From Plumapathes pennacea (Eukaryota; Cnidaria; Anthozoa; Antipatharia; Myriopathidae), in the NCBI GenBank assembly GCA_964036295.1, contig OZ038466.1, positions 23,798,597 to 23,862,596 of the forward strand: DNA of 64,000 bases. The letters are read 5' to 3'. Each line of letters begins with the position of its first letter. Within the stretch, counting starts at the first letter, position 1. The notes beneath the pieces were generated by a model. The model saw only the letters and a program-made list of their open reading frames with translations, was not told the DNA's origin and did no database searches. The translations under genes were made by a program, and so were the position numbers. Of the stretch, positions 10,796 to 27,600 are shown in pieces.

Positions 10796-13688
10796 ATGTT
10801 CTCCAAAGAAGAGAACCTCAACATGGATCACCAGATGAAGTTAACCTTCCAAAAAATGAATGATTTGCGGAAAAACAAAGAGCTATGCGATGTTATCTTG
10901 CGAGTTGGACAACGAGAAATTTGCGCACATAAAGTCATTCTGGCATCATTCAGTCCGTACTTCCACGCAATGTTTACCAGCGATTTGGCTGAAAGTCGGC
11001 AGGGTACAATCGTACTGAAAGAAGTGAATGCGAACAGTGTAGAACTGCTGGTAGATTTTGCGTACTCTGGCAAAATCGACATTTCTGAATCGACTGTTCA
11101 AAGTCTTCTGCCTGTCGCAGCGATGTTCCAGATTTCTTCCGTACTCGAGGGGTGCTGTGCGTTTTTGGAGTCACAGCTGGATCCTTCTAACTGCATAGGC
11201 ATTAGATATTTTGCGGAGCTTTACGGGTGTTCCCAGTTAGCCAGTTTTGCAACGAACTTTAGCTTCAGAAATTTTCTGGATGTTGTCAAACAAGAAGAAT
11301 TTTTAAACTTGTCTCAAGATCAGTTGACTTTCTACATCAGCCGAGATGAGCTGTTTGTCAAGTCAGAGGATGAGGTGCGTTCTGATTGATCAATGCCCAA
11401 AATAATTCTTGGAAAGTTTACCAGTTGAGCCTCAGATCTAGAATTCCTAGAATTCCTAGAATCCAAGAAACTCACTGATTAACTCAAATTGATTGAACAG
11501 TACTGATCAATCGGAATTAATCTCTGGACATACAGTATTGCTTTTTACTGCAGGTCTTCTATGCCCTGTTAGATTGGGTACGACATGATGTCAAACAGAG
11601 AGTAGAGTGGCTCAGAGAACTGCTGCTCTATGTTCGGCTGCCATTTGTGTCTCCCAGCTGCCAAACATCATTAACACAGTTCTGCAAGGATCTCCATTTG
11701 GGACCAGAAATCAAAAGGGGTCTGTTACAGCTGCTAGAGGTAATTTACAATATATTGTAATTAATGTATCAATGCAGAAATCAGACTGGACCTTCAGACT
11801 GGACCTTCAGCATGGGCATCCAATCTTACTAATAGTCAACATACTATATGATAACTTTTTAGTATGTTGCAAGTACTTAAGGCACTGTACTGATGTTCTA
11901 ACATGCTTGCTTGTCTCAATCCAAACAATCTGTGAAGAACTTGGCATAGGAATGCAGTATATAAAACCAAATTTGATTGTTTCACAGGGCAGTCGGTTGG
12001 ATACCTGTTTCATGCACAAACGTCGTCCTCCTGGACCCACCGTTATTTTCTCTGCTGGTGGATATTTGAGACATTCACTGGATATACTTGAATGCTTTAA
12101 CCCAAACCTGAATGAATGGATGTCCCTGTCACATCTACCTATACCAAGAAGTGGGGTGGGGGCAGCATATTTAGGTGAGTTGTATGTGCCCTGAGCGCAG
12201 AGGATGGGTGATTGAGGGCCGATGAGAGAAAAGGTTTTAATACTAACAATAGATTTCAAGGTGAAGAGGAGCACTTGCATTTTTTGAGAAGTATCACTTT
12301 CCCCAGTTTTATGGTTTTCTGATACATCTACAGATGATATGCTGTATGTAGTTGGTGGCCGTAACAACACACCCATGGGAAACACTGACAGTGAGCTGTT
12401 TGACAGATATGATCCAATGACAAATCGTTGGACCACACTAGCGCCCTTAATTTATGCTCGTAATCGGGTCGCAGTCGGAGTCCTGGGTGGACAGATTTAC
12501 GCGGTGGGAGGAGGAAGTGGTTGTGATCTTCACTCATCAGTGGAGCGTTACGATCCCACAGCCAACAAATGGACCACAGTTGCTTCAATGAACTCAGCAA
12601 GAATAGGTGGGACAACAACAACAACAACATGTTTATTTGCACCAATTTAGAAGAAATTACACTGATTTTTAGGGAAAGGAGAAGGGGAAAAAAAGAAAAA
12701 ATAATTGTTTACTGCTCCCTTAACTCTTTTTTGTCAAAATGTATCAGGACAAAAAATATATATACTCCAATATTTGATAAGGTTTTCCTATGTTTATCAT
12801 ACATTATTTTCTTTATCTTGTACTGTTTATAGGTGCTTCAGTTGCTGTGCTGAATAACAAGCTTTTTGCCATTGGGGGATATGATGGCAACACAAGACTC
12901 AGAAGGTATGAGTGACATCATTCATGAAGATTCAACATTATTCTAACATAATAAACTTTTGAGGTCCCCGTTTCTGTTGTGAGTCACAAGCCAGTGACTC
13001 ATCCAACTCATTGATACTTTACTCTAACTCTAAATATTAGTTTCTTTTCTAATGTGAGTGACCTGTTCACTATAAAAGGAATGATTCCCTTAGAAGCAAT
13101 GGCTCATATTTTGGAACTGAAAAAGTTAGGCCAAGTCTCTGCAAGAAGTATAAACTGCAAAATGGTCCCTTCTTTGCAATGGGATATAAGCAAGCGCTGA
13201 GCAAATCGTGCACAGTCTGGACAGCAAGCGTTGCACAACCATGACTGAAGGGGCATTTGTTCAAGGCACTTGCTAATGACCTTTCTTCTTCACTTGCCAG
13301 TGTGGAAAGCTATGACCCAGAGACAGATGCTTGGACAGAAGTAGCCCCTGTGGTTGAACAGCGAAGTGGATCAGGGGCAGCAGCACTCAATGGCTTCCTG
13401 TACATCATGGGAGGTTATAATGGTGATGGGCAACTGAGCAGTGTGGAGCAGTACAACCCTGACTCGGATACTTGGACATTAGTTTGCCCAATGACACATC
13501 GCCGCAGTGCTTTAAGTGCTGCCGTCATGGATGGCAAGATTTATGCTGTTGGGGGATATGATGGTGAAGGATTTCTCAGTAGCATGGAAGTGTATGATCC
13601 AGAAACTGACTCTTGGAAACTTAGTACCAATTTAAGTGTTGGAAGGAGTGGAGCTGGAGTGGCTGTTGGCTGGAGACCAAATTTATGA
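10796..13688 (+). CDS. KEAP1: KEAP1, BTB-BACK-Kelch adaptor of CUL3 ubiquitin ligase
   Basis: Six exons (10796-11374, 11554-11739, 11988-12174, 12334-12606, 12833-12905, 13301-13688) join in frame to 561 aa; human KEAP1 is 624. KEAP1 presents NRF2-type factors to CUL3 for ubiquitination and acts as an electrophile sensor. Visible domains are BTB ([20 protein letters not shown]), BACK ([31 protein letters not shown]) and six Kelch blades. By eye, all NRF2-pocket residues are kept: Y334 (GGYLRHS), S363, R380/N382 (GGRNNTP), R415 (ARNRV), R483 (NTRLRS), S508, Y525/Q530 (GGYNGDGQ), S555, Y572 and S602 (GRSGAGVAV). The C terminus [10 protein letters not shown] matches human KEAP1. Sensor Cys151 and Cys273 are replaced (Thr, Leu), while Cys288 is retained (QFCKDL). 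KLHL20-type paralogues are less likely given the GNTDS and [14 protein letters not shown] blocks. Confidence 0.93.
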
Positions 13689-14049
13689 ACATATATTAAT
13701 TTTGCCATATTGGTTATCATAAGGTTATACAGCTCAAGCTTTGTGCTACGCAGTATTTGTACACAAATTTTTCCATCATTGCTCTTGCACAGAGCAAAGC
13801 TATATACTTTATAATTAATGCACACATGATTACTAACTCAGTACAGGACTGGGTTTTCATCAAGTACAAAAATATGTATATATTTTATAACAAAACTACT
13901 GTTATTTCAGCCAAGTTGGATGTACAACACTATATAAAACTAATCAACTGTTTTGTACATGAGAAAATGCCAGATAGTCACCAGGGCCACATACCCCCCT
14001 GGGGAGAAACCCTTTCTAGGTCCCAGGCCCCAACCATAGCCAATCTGTT
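13689..14049. other. KEAP1 3' flank
   Basis: AT-rich sequence expected to contain the KEAP1 3' UTR. Apart from the neighbouring inverted repeat nothing else was recognised. Confidence 0.4.
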
Positions 14050-14219
14050 CAAAATTTCCACTGGTTTGCCGTGGTGTGGACTCTTATTTACCACAATATA
14101 CGTCATCACATGGTCAAAATGTTGTGGATTCACGAGGCGCTTCGCCAAGTGAGTCCACAACTAATTTTGACCATGTGATGATGTAAATCATGGTAAATAT
14201 AAGTCCAGTGGAAATTTGT
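14050..14219. repeat. Palindromic MITE-like repeat (copy 1)
   Basis: Left arm (aaatttccactggtttgcc .. catcacatggtcaaaat) is the inverted complement of the right arm (attttgaccatgtgatgatg .. ccagtggaaattt). The loop is gaggcgcttcgcc. A half copy recurs in an STK11 intron at about 15800-15880. Confidence 0.8.
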
Positions 14220-14561
14220 TTTTCACCACAATATTTAGAAATATATAAGAAAGTTTCGTTGTATTTCTCTGCAAAGCGTGACACGCTGGCGTCGGCATCG
14301 TTGTCTGGACTCTTATTTACCACGGTAAATCGACCAATCAGAGAGTGAGAAACTAGTATGTTTTGGTAAAATTTTTAAATTATCCAGTTTAAAGAAATGG
14401 GCCCAACTCAGCCAGGCATCTAGCATCTACCCATATAAATGACGTACAAAAAAATAAAGAAAGAGGAAAATCAAATATCTGTTAATTTTGAATTAGAGAA
14501 CGTGAGATTTTATTCCCTTCCATTTATCGAATAAATTGCGCAATATAGTAATGTACCTCAG

Positions 14562-14600
14562 TGACGTCACAGCTTGTGTTTGACGTTACAAAGATGGCGG
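14562..14600 (+). promoter_or_regulatory. CRE (TGACGTCA) and YY1-like (AAGATGGCGG) sites upstream of STK11
   Basis: The full palindromic CRE core TGACGTCA is at 14562-14569 and AAGATGGCGG at 14591-14600, about 100-140 bp before the STK11 start codon. The motifs are visible; regulatory use is inferred. Confidence 0.5.
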
Positions 14601-14700
14601 TCAGACTGTGTCGAGCAATTTTGCGAGGTTGAGTTTTTTTTGTGACCCGATATTCAATGAAGTTAACCCTTGTTCGGGTCTAAAACACCAATGTATTCAA

Positions 14701-18231
<3,531 letters not shown>

Positions 18232-19693
18232 GACACAGATCAGTAAACCTTGGCTAAGTGAAGTTTAGTAAAAAACAAAAGATTTTTATCCATCTTTTTT
18301 TCTGGATGGCATTGGAAGGTTGTTTTTTTTTTGTTGGTTTACTGAAAGTTTGCTTGTCAAGTAGGCTGGGTTGTCTGGATATTTTCTGTTCAATGGTTCA
18401 TCAAAGTCTTGAAATATTTTCATGATGTTTGATACTTGTATTACAGAATATTATTTAATGCTAGCAAGCAGTTAATTCGACCATCATTATTTCCTTGAAT
18501 GCTCTGTAATTGCTGTACCGGTACTTTCACTCTCAGGACTGATCAAGTTTGGAGTTTTGAAAGCCGGTCAGATCTTTATCCTAATCCTTGCTCATTGCAT
18601 CCCTCATATGTTTTCTTATATTATGGTAAGGAAAATCTGCATTATGAACACAAGAGTGAAGGTCAAAGTGAACTGCACTAACCTTGATCCAGATGTGAGA
18701 TTTTAGTTGAGGCTGTATGGCTCATAAAGACCTTGTACATATGGTAATACTTATTTCTTGTGGTAAACAACCAGTAGGGCATTGATGGTAGGACTTCCAA
18801 TAATATTGTTATGTACATAAATAAGGATCAGGCTTTTTACATTCTCATGTACTTTAATTTTTCTGTATTGCTCATGAATGGAAGGGTTAATCAAATGACG
18901 TGGCATTCCTCTTTGCGTGTTTTATATTTCATTCGGTTGAATGCCTTTCACGCTACCATTTGATGTGAACCAGTAATAAATTGTTGCATGCAATGGGCAC
19001 TGACAATGCTGAAGTCTCCTATTTTGCTGACTTTTTAAGTGGATGGGATATAACCCTGGTGTTTCATTTCTAGTTTAGTTTATTTCAAATGAAGACAAGT
19101 ACCAGACATGTGTATTAACCAGCTCACATTTTCTTTGTGTTGACATTTTGTATTTTACATGTTTTATACATGTAATGTATAAAAGGGCACAGTGAGACAT
19201 CATAACTTATTAACCAAGTGTGCAGTCTGTATGGTATAAGTTATGGACCCAGTTTTTCCTACCCTTGTGGCTGAAGCACAAAGAAGGTGAGCAAAAAAAA
19301 ATGAAGTTCCATATCTTATGTGGACCAAGCAAGCAAGGTAATAAGTTATTTATTGATTCATTTTCACTGAGAAAAAAAAACATACTGGTCCATACTGAAC
19401 GAGTTATGGACTTGGACCATGATATGAGTAACCATATTATGGTAATGTACTCGTTACATGCTCATTTTTCCTAGCAGCATTTTATACTCCAACTCCAATT
19501 TCGACTATCAAACCCCTATGACAAAACACCAGACTTGCATTGCATGGAAAGAGTTTAGGAGTGGTATTTTCTGATGAGCAATGCAGATGCCTATTTTTTA
19601 CACTACACAATCACTTGCAACTTTGTTGTCCAGTGGTATAGGAGACTTGAAAGAACTCTCTGGCATCCGGGATCGGCTACAATGGCTGGGAAG
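18232..19693. other. Intergenic, convergent 3' ends of STK11 and INIP
   Basis: AT-rich, likely containing the STK11 3' UTR. Short ORFs show no family resemblance. No gene recognised. Confidence 0.4.
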
Positions 19694-20723
19694 TCAAACA
19701 CTGTGTGAACTGCTCTGAGTTGGTGACTCTTTCTTGTTGGTGTTCTCTTGTTCGGCTTCAAACCTTGGAATGACAGGAAGAATCATATTTCCAAATGACG
19801 AATCTTGAGATATGAAGAAACCAGATGAAACACTCTGGACATGCTGAAACAACAACAACCAAATAAATATCAGTACATAATGTGCCTGTAAAGAAAAGAG
19901 AAAATGCAATTATTGGCATATATTACTTGGTTGTATTAAATCATATACATATTAACCTCTAAAGCCTGCTTTGGATTCATGGCAACCATTTGATGAGGTT
20001 CATTGGGGTTGCGAAGAACCTGAAGAGATTACAGACACAAAATACAGTAAAATTTCACAGCTGCACATTCATTTATACTGAGGTACAATAAACTGTACAA
20101 TGCAGTACGATAGGAAACAAAAGTGCTGTCACTTACTGAGTTTGATCCGTCAGGACGATTTGCATGACTCAGTCTGTGAAATAAGTAGAGTGTAAAGCGA
20201 AAATGCGTGAGATCCTTTCTATATAGTCCCCAAAATCACAATATTTATAAAGAGATTTTCACGCAAAAACGTCGTTCCAATTTGATTTTCTGTTCAAATG
20301 AATCAAGAATATATTATTAGCACATAACTCACACATTTTCTTCTTAAATGGTTGGGAGAATATGTATTTTAAGCTGGGGAATGAAAGTCTTACCCTGGGC
20401 CACCCTGTTGGTTCAGAAGTTGCCGCTTTCTCTCAGCAACTTCCTGAAGAATCCGTCGATTTTGTTGCTCTGTCAAAGGAAATACACAACAAAGTGTTTT
20501 GCGACAGTGGAATATTTTGGCTTAAACAAGAATTTCCAGTTAAAGGGAGCCTGGCACTTCCTCTGCAGTATTTACAAGTGAACTCCATACATGCATGGGG
20601 AAGTTGGCGGGCTTTTCTATGACACCGCTTTGATTCTGCATCACTATGGCAAGTTCTACATTTGTAGCGTATCCTATATTCCTCCATAGTCCTACCTTGC
20701 ATCCCGTGTGGCTGAAAAGCCAT
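19694..20723 (-). CDS. INIP: SOSS complex subunit C (INIP)
   Basis: Five exons on the minus strand (20696-20723, 20394-20469, 20137-20173, 19957-20019, 19694-19843) give 117 aa; human INIP has 104. INIP is the small subunit of the SOSS complex (with SSB1/2 and INTS3) that binds single-stranded DNA at double-strand breaks. Visible are MAFQPHGMQ, the conserved helix QQNRRILQEVAERKRQLLNQ (human NRVAILAELDKEKRKLL), a middle LSHANRPDGSNS, and the strongly conserved end SSGFFISQDSSFGNMILPVI PRFE (human SSGYFITQDSAFGNLILPVLPR). A Ser/Thr-rich tail follows. The exon 2 donor abuts a dispersed repeat (20330-20393). Head-to-head with the phosphatase gene. Confidence 0.92.
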
Positions 20724-20871
20724 CCTTATTCTCTAAAATCTAACAAAATCCTGTGAAAGTCGCTCCAAAAGACACATCCGCCATCTTGCTGTATGTGTCG
20801 CACCAGTCTCTCTCGGATCTTGGAGAAACCGCTGGCTTGTACCCGACGGTCTGTAAACACTTACGATCGTC
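20724..20871. promoter_or_regulatory. Compact bidirectional promoter, INIP / acid phosphatase
   Basis: Only 148 bp separate the two start codons. It contains CCGCCATCTTG (20778-20788), a YY1-type element in the orientation of INIP. Probably a shared promoter. Confidence 0.55.
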
Positions 20872-23800
20872 ATGTACACACAACTCTTCTCGGGCACTCC
20901 TTGCTTTGCAGTAGCTCTACTGCTTCTGAACGTGGTTTCTGGAGGTAATGTTGTTGCTATTTGGTTGATTCTTAGTTTAAATACCAGAGCAAAGCAGAAG
21001 AGGAGACTTGCCGTGTCATGGTTTGCGCGCGCACGTGCATCGACGCTAGTACATATATCATTTTGTTTGTACTGTTTATAAAAGATATTTGGATCGATCG
21101 GAGCATCGAAAAGAAGCCAAGCTTAGACACATAAAATGCTGCATTACGAAGTGTTATGGAGTTTTTTTTATAAGGACTTGGAAATTTGATATGGATAACA
21201 TATTCATGGTCAAAATTTACCTCCCCGGGTTCGATGTTGGGTACTTGAAAATTGTTCGGTTTATGCCTGCACAAGGTGCCAACATCAAATACGGCGAGGG
21301 AGAAGGAGTTGAACCGAGGAGTACGAGAACTGATGGAAGTGTCCGAACGTATAGTATGTTGGTGTCCAGCTCCTTAGCCTGCGTATAGCTGGCGGTCTCA
21401 TTCGATGCGGTTGAACAGAGGCCGCGGGTGCCATTTTGCAAATAGGAGACTGAGGGCAAGTGACATGATACGGGGTGGCGGGAGAGGTGTGGGGGTGGGG
21501 GCGGGTCTTTTCTTATTTTATGGATGGTTGGGAGAATTTGTATTCTGAGCTTGGCAGTAAAAGCTGGGTTCCATTGTCCCCTGACTTACTGTACTCAGTC
21601 TTTTATGATTTTCTGTGCCAGAGTTGCATCTGAGACAGTCGGTGGTGATTTCTCGTCATGGTAGCAGAACCCTCCTTGAGAAAGATCACCGTACCTTTGT
21701 CGAACCCAAAGACAGCCAGCTGACAGTGCGTGGAATGGACCAGATGTTTCGTGCTGGCAAGTTTGCACGCAGTCACTTTGACATGACAGATGCAGATTTC
21801 CTTTCGACAGTATACAACCCCAGTGAAATCTATGTGCGGTCTAGTGATTATGCAAGAACACTGAATAGGTATGTCCTGTGCAGTGAACTCCCTCTTCAGT
21901 TCAGACACCCCTCTAAGATGGACACCTCTCTAAAACAGACACTTGGTAGGAGTGGTCCTGTTTCTTCAGTAATTTCTCTGACTGAAAATATCTCCTTAAG
22001 ATGGACACCTCTCTAAAACAGACACTTGGTAGGAGCGGTCCTGTTTCTTCAGTAATTCTCTGACTGAAAATATCTCCTTAAGATGGACACCTCTTAAATG
22101 GACAGTTGGGGCTGGTGCAGAGAGTATCCATCGTTGAGGGAGTACAAAAAGCAGTAATAGAGTTTTTGTGACAGTGTAGAGTTTAGTCTGCCAGTCATCA
22201 GAGAAGGCCACGCCCACCTGGCTGAGTTATCCCTTTAATTCCAGACACCTATGGGACTATCTCCAAAACTTCCCTGAACAAAACATGAAGAACTGACCTG
22301 CTTGATATCTCCAGCCACACCGAACCACATCATTTTGTATGTTGCTGACTGTGCATGTGTTTTGAGCCCTCTATGTAAATGTCTACAGTAGACACTTGAG
22401 TTAGAGTTCATGGTTTGGAGTGTAAAATATTTCTGTTTATTAACAGTGCATCAAGTTTTCTCTTTGGACTCTATCCATTAGTAGAACAAAACATCACCAC
22501 ATCTACAGGAACCTACAAAGCTCCCCACAACATTCAGCAGGTAAAATAACAAGAATCTACACCTGCAGGATGAATGCCAGTTTCAGTTTATGGTACTCTG
22601 TAATGTGCTCAGAAAGCGATCAGTGGTTGGTATGTGGTCAGCATGTTATCAGTATACAGTTGATGTGTAGGATCCGTAAGAGGTGCACAGCATCATTGGT
22701 ATTTTATCGGTAAGTAGTCAGTATGCGGTCGATATTGGTCTGTAAGTGGTCCGTAACATGGTCGGCATTTGGTCGGTAAGAAGTCGGTATGCGGTCGGTA
22801 TTGGTCTGTAAGTGGTCCGTAACATGGTTGGTATGTAGTCGAAAAGGTTATTCATGTGGTCGATAAAGTCACGAAGGGTTATTGTTATCAGTTCTTGAAA
22901 TTATTTTAGGAGAATTAATTTGATGAATTCATCATTTCCACTGAAATTACTTCTCGTCGTTGTTCCCCGCAGATTCCAATCCACACTGTCTCTGTACGAA
23001 ACGACCAGCTCCTCCGAGGCTGGCTGGATTGCCCTACTCTACAGTCTCGGTTAGACAAGTTTTTTGCCAGTGAAGAATTCAAAGAAAAAGAGAGAAAAAG
23101 CGAAGATTTGTTCAGAGAGCTGGAGCACATCACAGGGATAAAGAAAGTCGAATTGAAGAATTTCTACAATGTGTGAGTACAACGATGGTCAATGGAAAAA
23201 GTTTGTTTTAAATACATCCTCTCACGCAGGTTCTTTTCAGTTCATCCCTCTTGTGGGTGGGCAGGAAAGCGCGACAGTTATATACGCGTTTCGTTGATTT
23301 TCACTTTGCAATCATACGACACAACTAAAGGTCATGTCACACGAGGCAATTTTTCTTGCAACTTGCACGCAACGCCATTGCGAGACAAGTTGCAGAAGAA
23401 ATTGCGCGTGCGACACCCCATCGTTGCAACTAGCTTGCAACTCAACGGAAGTATTGCGGGACAAGTTGCGGAAAAAGTCGAACAGTCTTCTACTTTTCGC
23501 AACGTTACGACCTTGCAAGATGTCTTGCAATGCTATCGTCAGCGTTGGGAGACAGGTTGCAGGTAAATTAATGCAGTGTTGCTTTGAATTTAGCCCCCCT
23601 CTTGAACTGGCTCTATGTCGTGCTGCACTTGGTTTAATTCGGATTCTAGAACTAATCGGGATTCAATTCTATCGCGTGCAGTTGCTGCCTGACGCGTCGT
23701 GCGTTCCGCGTGAATTGACGTTGACGTAAAACGCCGTTTATCTACTCAGTTACGACTTCATTCACTTGCGCAAGGTCTACAATCACACGTTCCTGAACCT

Positions 23801-24640
23801 CACCGAGTCTCAGTGGCGCAGAGTGAAGGAGCTGGCGGACTGGATCGAGTACGGCAAATACAGCAAGGCCACCATGGGAAGCATCGGCGGAGGAATTCTA
23901 GCCAATGAGATTGCAACAAATTTCCAGGCCACCGTTGCGTTAAAGAGGAAGGCGAAAGTAAGTAGAGAAGTAAATACAGAGGTGACGCGACACTTTTGCG
24001 GAGGGCCAGCCAATTTAGCTATAAACAGAAATACGTCACGATAACATTTAATTTGAATTGTAGGGAGATGGGAGCTATTGCATTCAGACCCCGTAGCAAA
24101 TTCCAAGTTCAAAATTCAAAATTCAAAATATGCTTAGACGCATCAGTGAAATAGTTGTAAAACCTTTTGTATTGTCTTTGTTTGATTTTTTTGACCGTGA
24201 CCGTGCACAATCTTTGTTTTACCACTGTTCTACCCGCATTAGGTACGGCTGAGAGACTGAGCCAAAACGTTTCTTTTGACTGCTCGTTCGAAATTTTCTA
24301 GTCTATATTACAAATATTTAGAATATTTCAAACAACATCTCAATACAGGACGTTTGTGTTCAGTTGTTTGGCCGTTTAAACTGAGGTACCGTTCGGGTGC
24401 CTATTTTTGAGAAGCGTCACGCCACATGGAGCTTTGTTCGCGAATTGTATTTCGAGTGTGTCCACTGAACCGTTCTCACCAGAAAAACAAAAACTGTCGG
24501 CGAAACAAAGCGGTATTCGGTTTACTTATTTAATTTGACGAGAATGTGCAGACACGCCACTATAATTGGGTCTGGGTTAGGGTTCAAAAACCGCAGATGT
24601 TGACGGAGAGCCTGTGCTTTTATGCTATGTTTTTTTTTTT

Positions 24641-24691
<51 letters not shown>

Positions 24692-27600
24692 TTTTTTTTT
24701 TTGCTGCGTTGGTGCAGAAATAGCGCCACCTGATGTTAAACTGCATGATTTCATCACAGCTTGAGCCAATCTGTGACCGACGCCGCTTTATTATATGGGC
24801 TCTCGCCTTCTCTCACGCTTCATTTGTCAACACGATTTGATACTTAAGCGTATTTGAATACATCCATCTCCATGATTAGGAACTGTATATTTACAAACAT
24901 TGTCCAGTTTAGTTCAGTCTTGACTGGAAACATTTTCCGTGCTCCATACTGTGAACGCAACTGGATCTTTCGCCAACCGCAAATATTCCATAAAACGGGA
25001 GTTCTTCAGTGAACGGAAGTGCAGCGACGGGTGTATCTTGCATATAGAAATTTCCTATTTCCCATGTGTGAAGTACTAAGTCACCGCAATTAGTTGGTTT
25101 ATTTAAACGAACGTTGCACATTTCCGTTTTCCAATGCTGAGTGAAGGCAATTTTTTTCTGACATGTTGATCGGGACCACCAATGTCGGGAAACCACCACT
25201 GTGGTGACGAAGTACTTCTCGTGTTGATGATTTCTTAATAGCATGATTACGAACTGATTAGCACCATTAAATAAATTTTGGAATATAACAAATCATACTG
25301 TGTGACTCACAAAATGTCTCAGAAAACCCCCCATAAACAACTTTCGACCGGAAAAGACACGTTTTGTGACTCACAGTTCGTCCGGGATGTAATCTCGAAT
25401 GAGGCTGTAGTCGCTGTACCCACCACTGTCATGAACATTGGCCTTGCAGTTCGAGATGCTTGAGTCTCGTGAAGTTGTGAGCTGTCTTTCGCCAAAAGCA
25501 TTACCATCACCAGTTGAAGTTCGCTGAGTCATCTCTCGGGATCTGCTGGCCACAGAATTTGAGGTGTCTGGATTATTGTTAGGCTCTCTTGACGAAGCCA
25601 TCTTCTTGGTTGTTGGTTCTATCAAAGTCCACACTTTGTCTTTGACGTCAGAACGGACTTCACTTTTGTTCACACTGCACTAAACCGCCCACACTAAAAA
25701 TAAGTGACAATGCATTTTTGCGGTGCGCTGTTGGTGTTCTGTCTGTTGAGCCAGTTGTGTGTAATTTGGCACCGATGATTAGGAATGTCAAAAACACGTT
25801 TCAAGAAACCGATGGCCTGCATATAAATGCTCGCCTCTTTGTCGGCGTTGTCTATAATGAGGAATAATAAGCCTAAAATAGTTCACGAGACTTGCTGAAG
25901 CCGGTACTTAATGCGTGCCTACAAAGCGTGAATTTCAACTGAATTTATTCAGATTTTTGTTTACCAAATTGATAAAATAATTTACTGTATAGACACGAGT
26001 TGTTTTACTGGAAAATGTACCGTGCGTAAAATCCATACGAAACTACCTCCGAGACCGGAGTGGCGTATTTTCTATAACCTCACTAGGAGGATATCGATGG
26101 CATCGTTTCCCCACTTTTGCACGGTTGTTTGTGCATTTTCTCGTAAAAACACTCGTGTCTATATAATAAAAAGAAAATTACATGGGGGCTTGAAGATATG
26201 AACTTTATTTTCGAGTGGTAAAAACAATATTTTTACCACTCGAAAATAACATTCATGTCTTCGCACCGCCGTGTAATATCCTCTGTGTATAACACTTTGT
26301 GGTCGTCAATCTGCGTTTGTCACAAAAGTGTTTTGGTAAGCCTCTTACCTCCTCCGCCATAAAATCTACTTGTGTTAACAGCCGAGACGGCTTCGGTATT
26401 TACTCTGAATTTCTTTAAAAACCATTATCTTGTTTACAAACATTTAAAGTACAGTACTTGATCAATCATTGAGACTGTTACACGGTGCAGGTTTAGATAA
26501 TGCAAGGAGCAATTCCAGCTGAACATCCTGTTCTATTAAGGGAATCCTTCTCGGTTTTAGGCTTAATGACCTTATCCAGGATAAGCCTAAAGGACTTTTT
26601 TTGTGCCGCTGAGTCCTGGTGAATAGCGAGTGTTTAGAAACTACACACAGCTACGTACACCCTTTTTCCGCATAGTTTAATCAAATTTTCAAAGGAAACT
26701 CTGGCTCACCCAGATCACGAGAGGTCACGCGACGAACGTCAAACGACCGCCTATATAGTGTGCGATCAGTTATCAGATACTTCCAATTTCCTCCCCCGCT
26801 TCCTGCTTGTGGGTTCTGAAGGGAACGAACTGACCATCGGGTCTGTTTGCGTATTAATTCGATCCTGGAGAAACAAACAACAAGATTAACATTACAAGAC
26901 AACTGAGGCAGTGCACAACAGAATTATTTGACTTTCATACGGTTTTTTGCCCAAGTATATAGACTTCCGGTCAATTTGCACTCAAAACCGATTTCAAGAA
27001 ACACGTGCAGAAAACAAACAAAAAATGATTGAACCGATAAACATCGTTTGTAGTACAAAATTACATTTGTAGTGTACGTAACGAGCATGGGTCTTACAAA
27101 TGATGTTCACTGCGAATAGTTTTGTATCCTGCCCCCTTTATCCTGACAGTAGTGGCTAACAAATCCAAGTGGGTAAAACAGCTTGAACTTTTTCGACTCA
27201 AGGATCATTACGTGGCTGGATCTTTGGAGTTTTATGAGCTCCCAACTACTTGCTTTCACACAAAGAAATTTTACCACCTTTCGGATAGCCTGGGAATACA
27301 GCCGTGTCCCGTCGGGAAGCTTGTTTGAGACGGCTGTATTCGCAGGCTACCTTTCGGATAAAAGAATTTATGTAATTGTGACAAATGAAAGCCGGAAACC
27401 CTGAAGCCGGAAGTGCTAAAAGGCTCGCCTTTTTTTCTGCAGGTTTTGTTCTACTCCGCTCATTACCCCACCATCGTGTCCTTGTTCTCTGCGCTGGATT
27501 TGAACCAAGCGTCCAGCAGTCAACTCAGAAAGATTCCCTACTACGCCTCGCTGGTGTTCTTAGATCTGTACCAAGAATCTGATAATTCACAAGAATTTGT

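Noticed and set aside
11807..12645. Long minus ORFs over KEAP1
   Set aside because: Antisense shadows of Kelch-repeat exons and introns.
20348..20622. Plus-strand ORFs over the INIP gene
   Set aside because: Antisense shadows of INIP exons and a dispersed repeat.
27288..27352. Inverted repeat around GGAATACAGCCGT / ACGGCTGTATTC
   Set aside because: A short hairpin in the phosphatase intron, probably one more dispersed MITE fragment; too small to assign.
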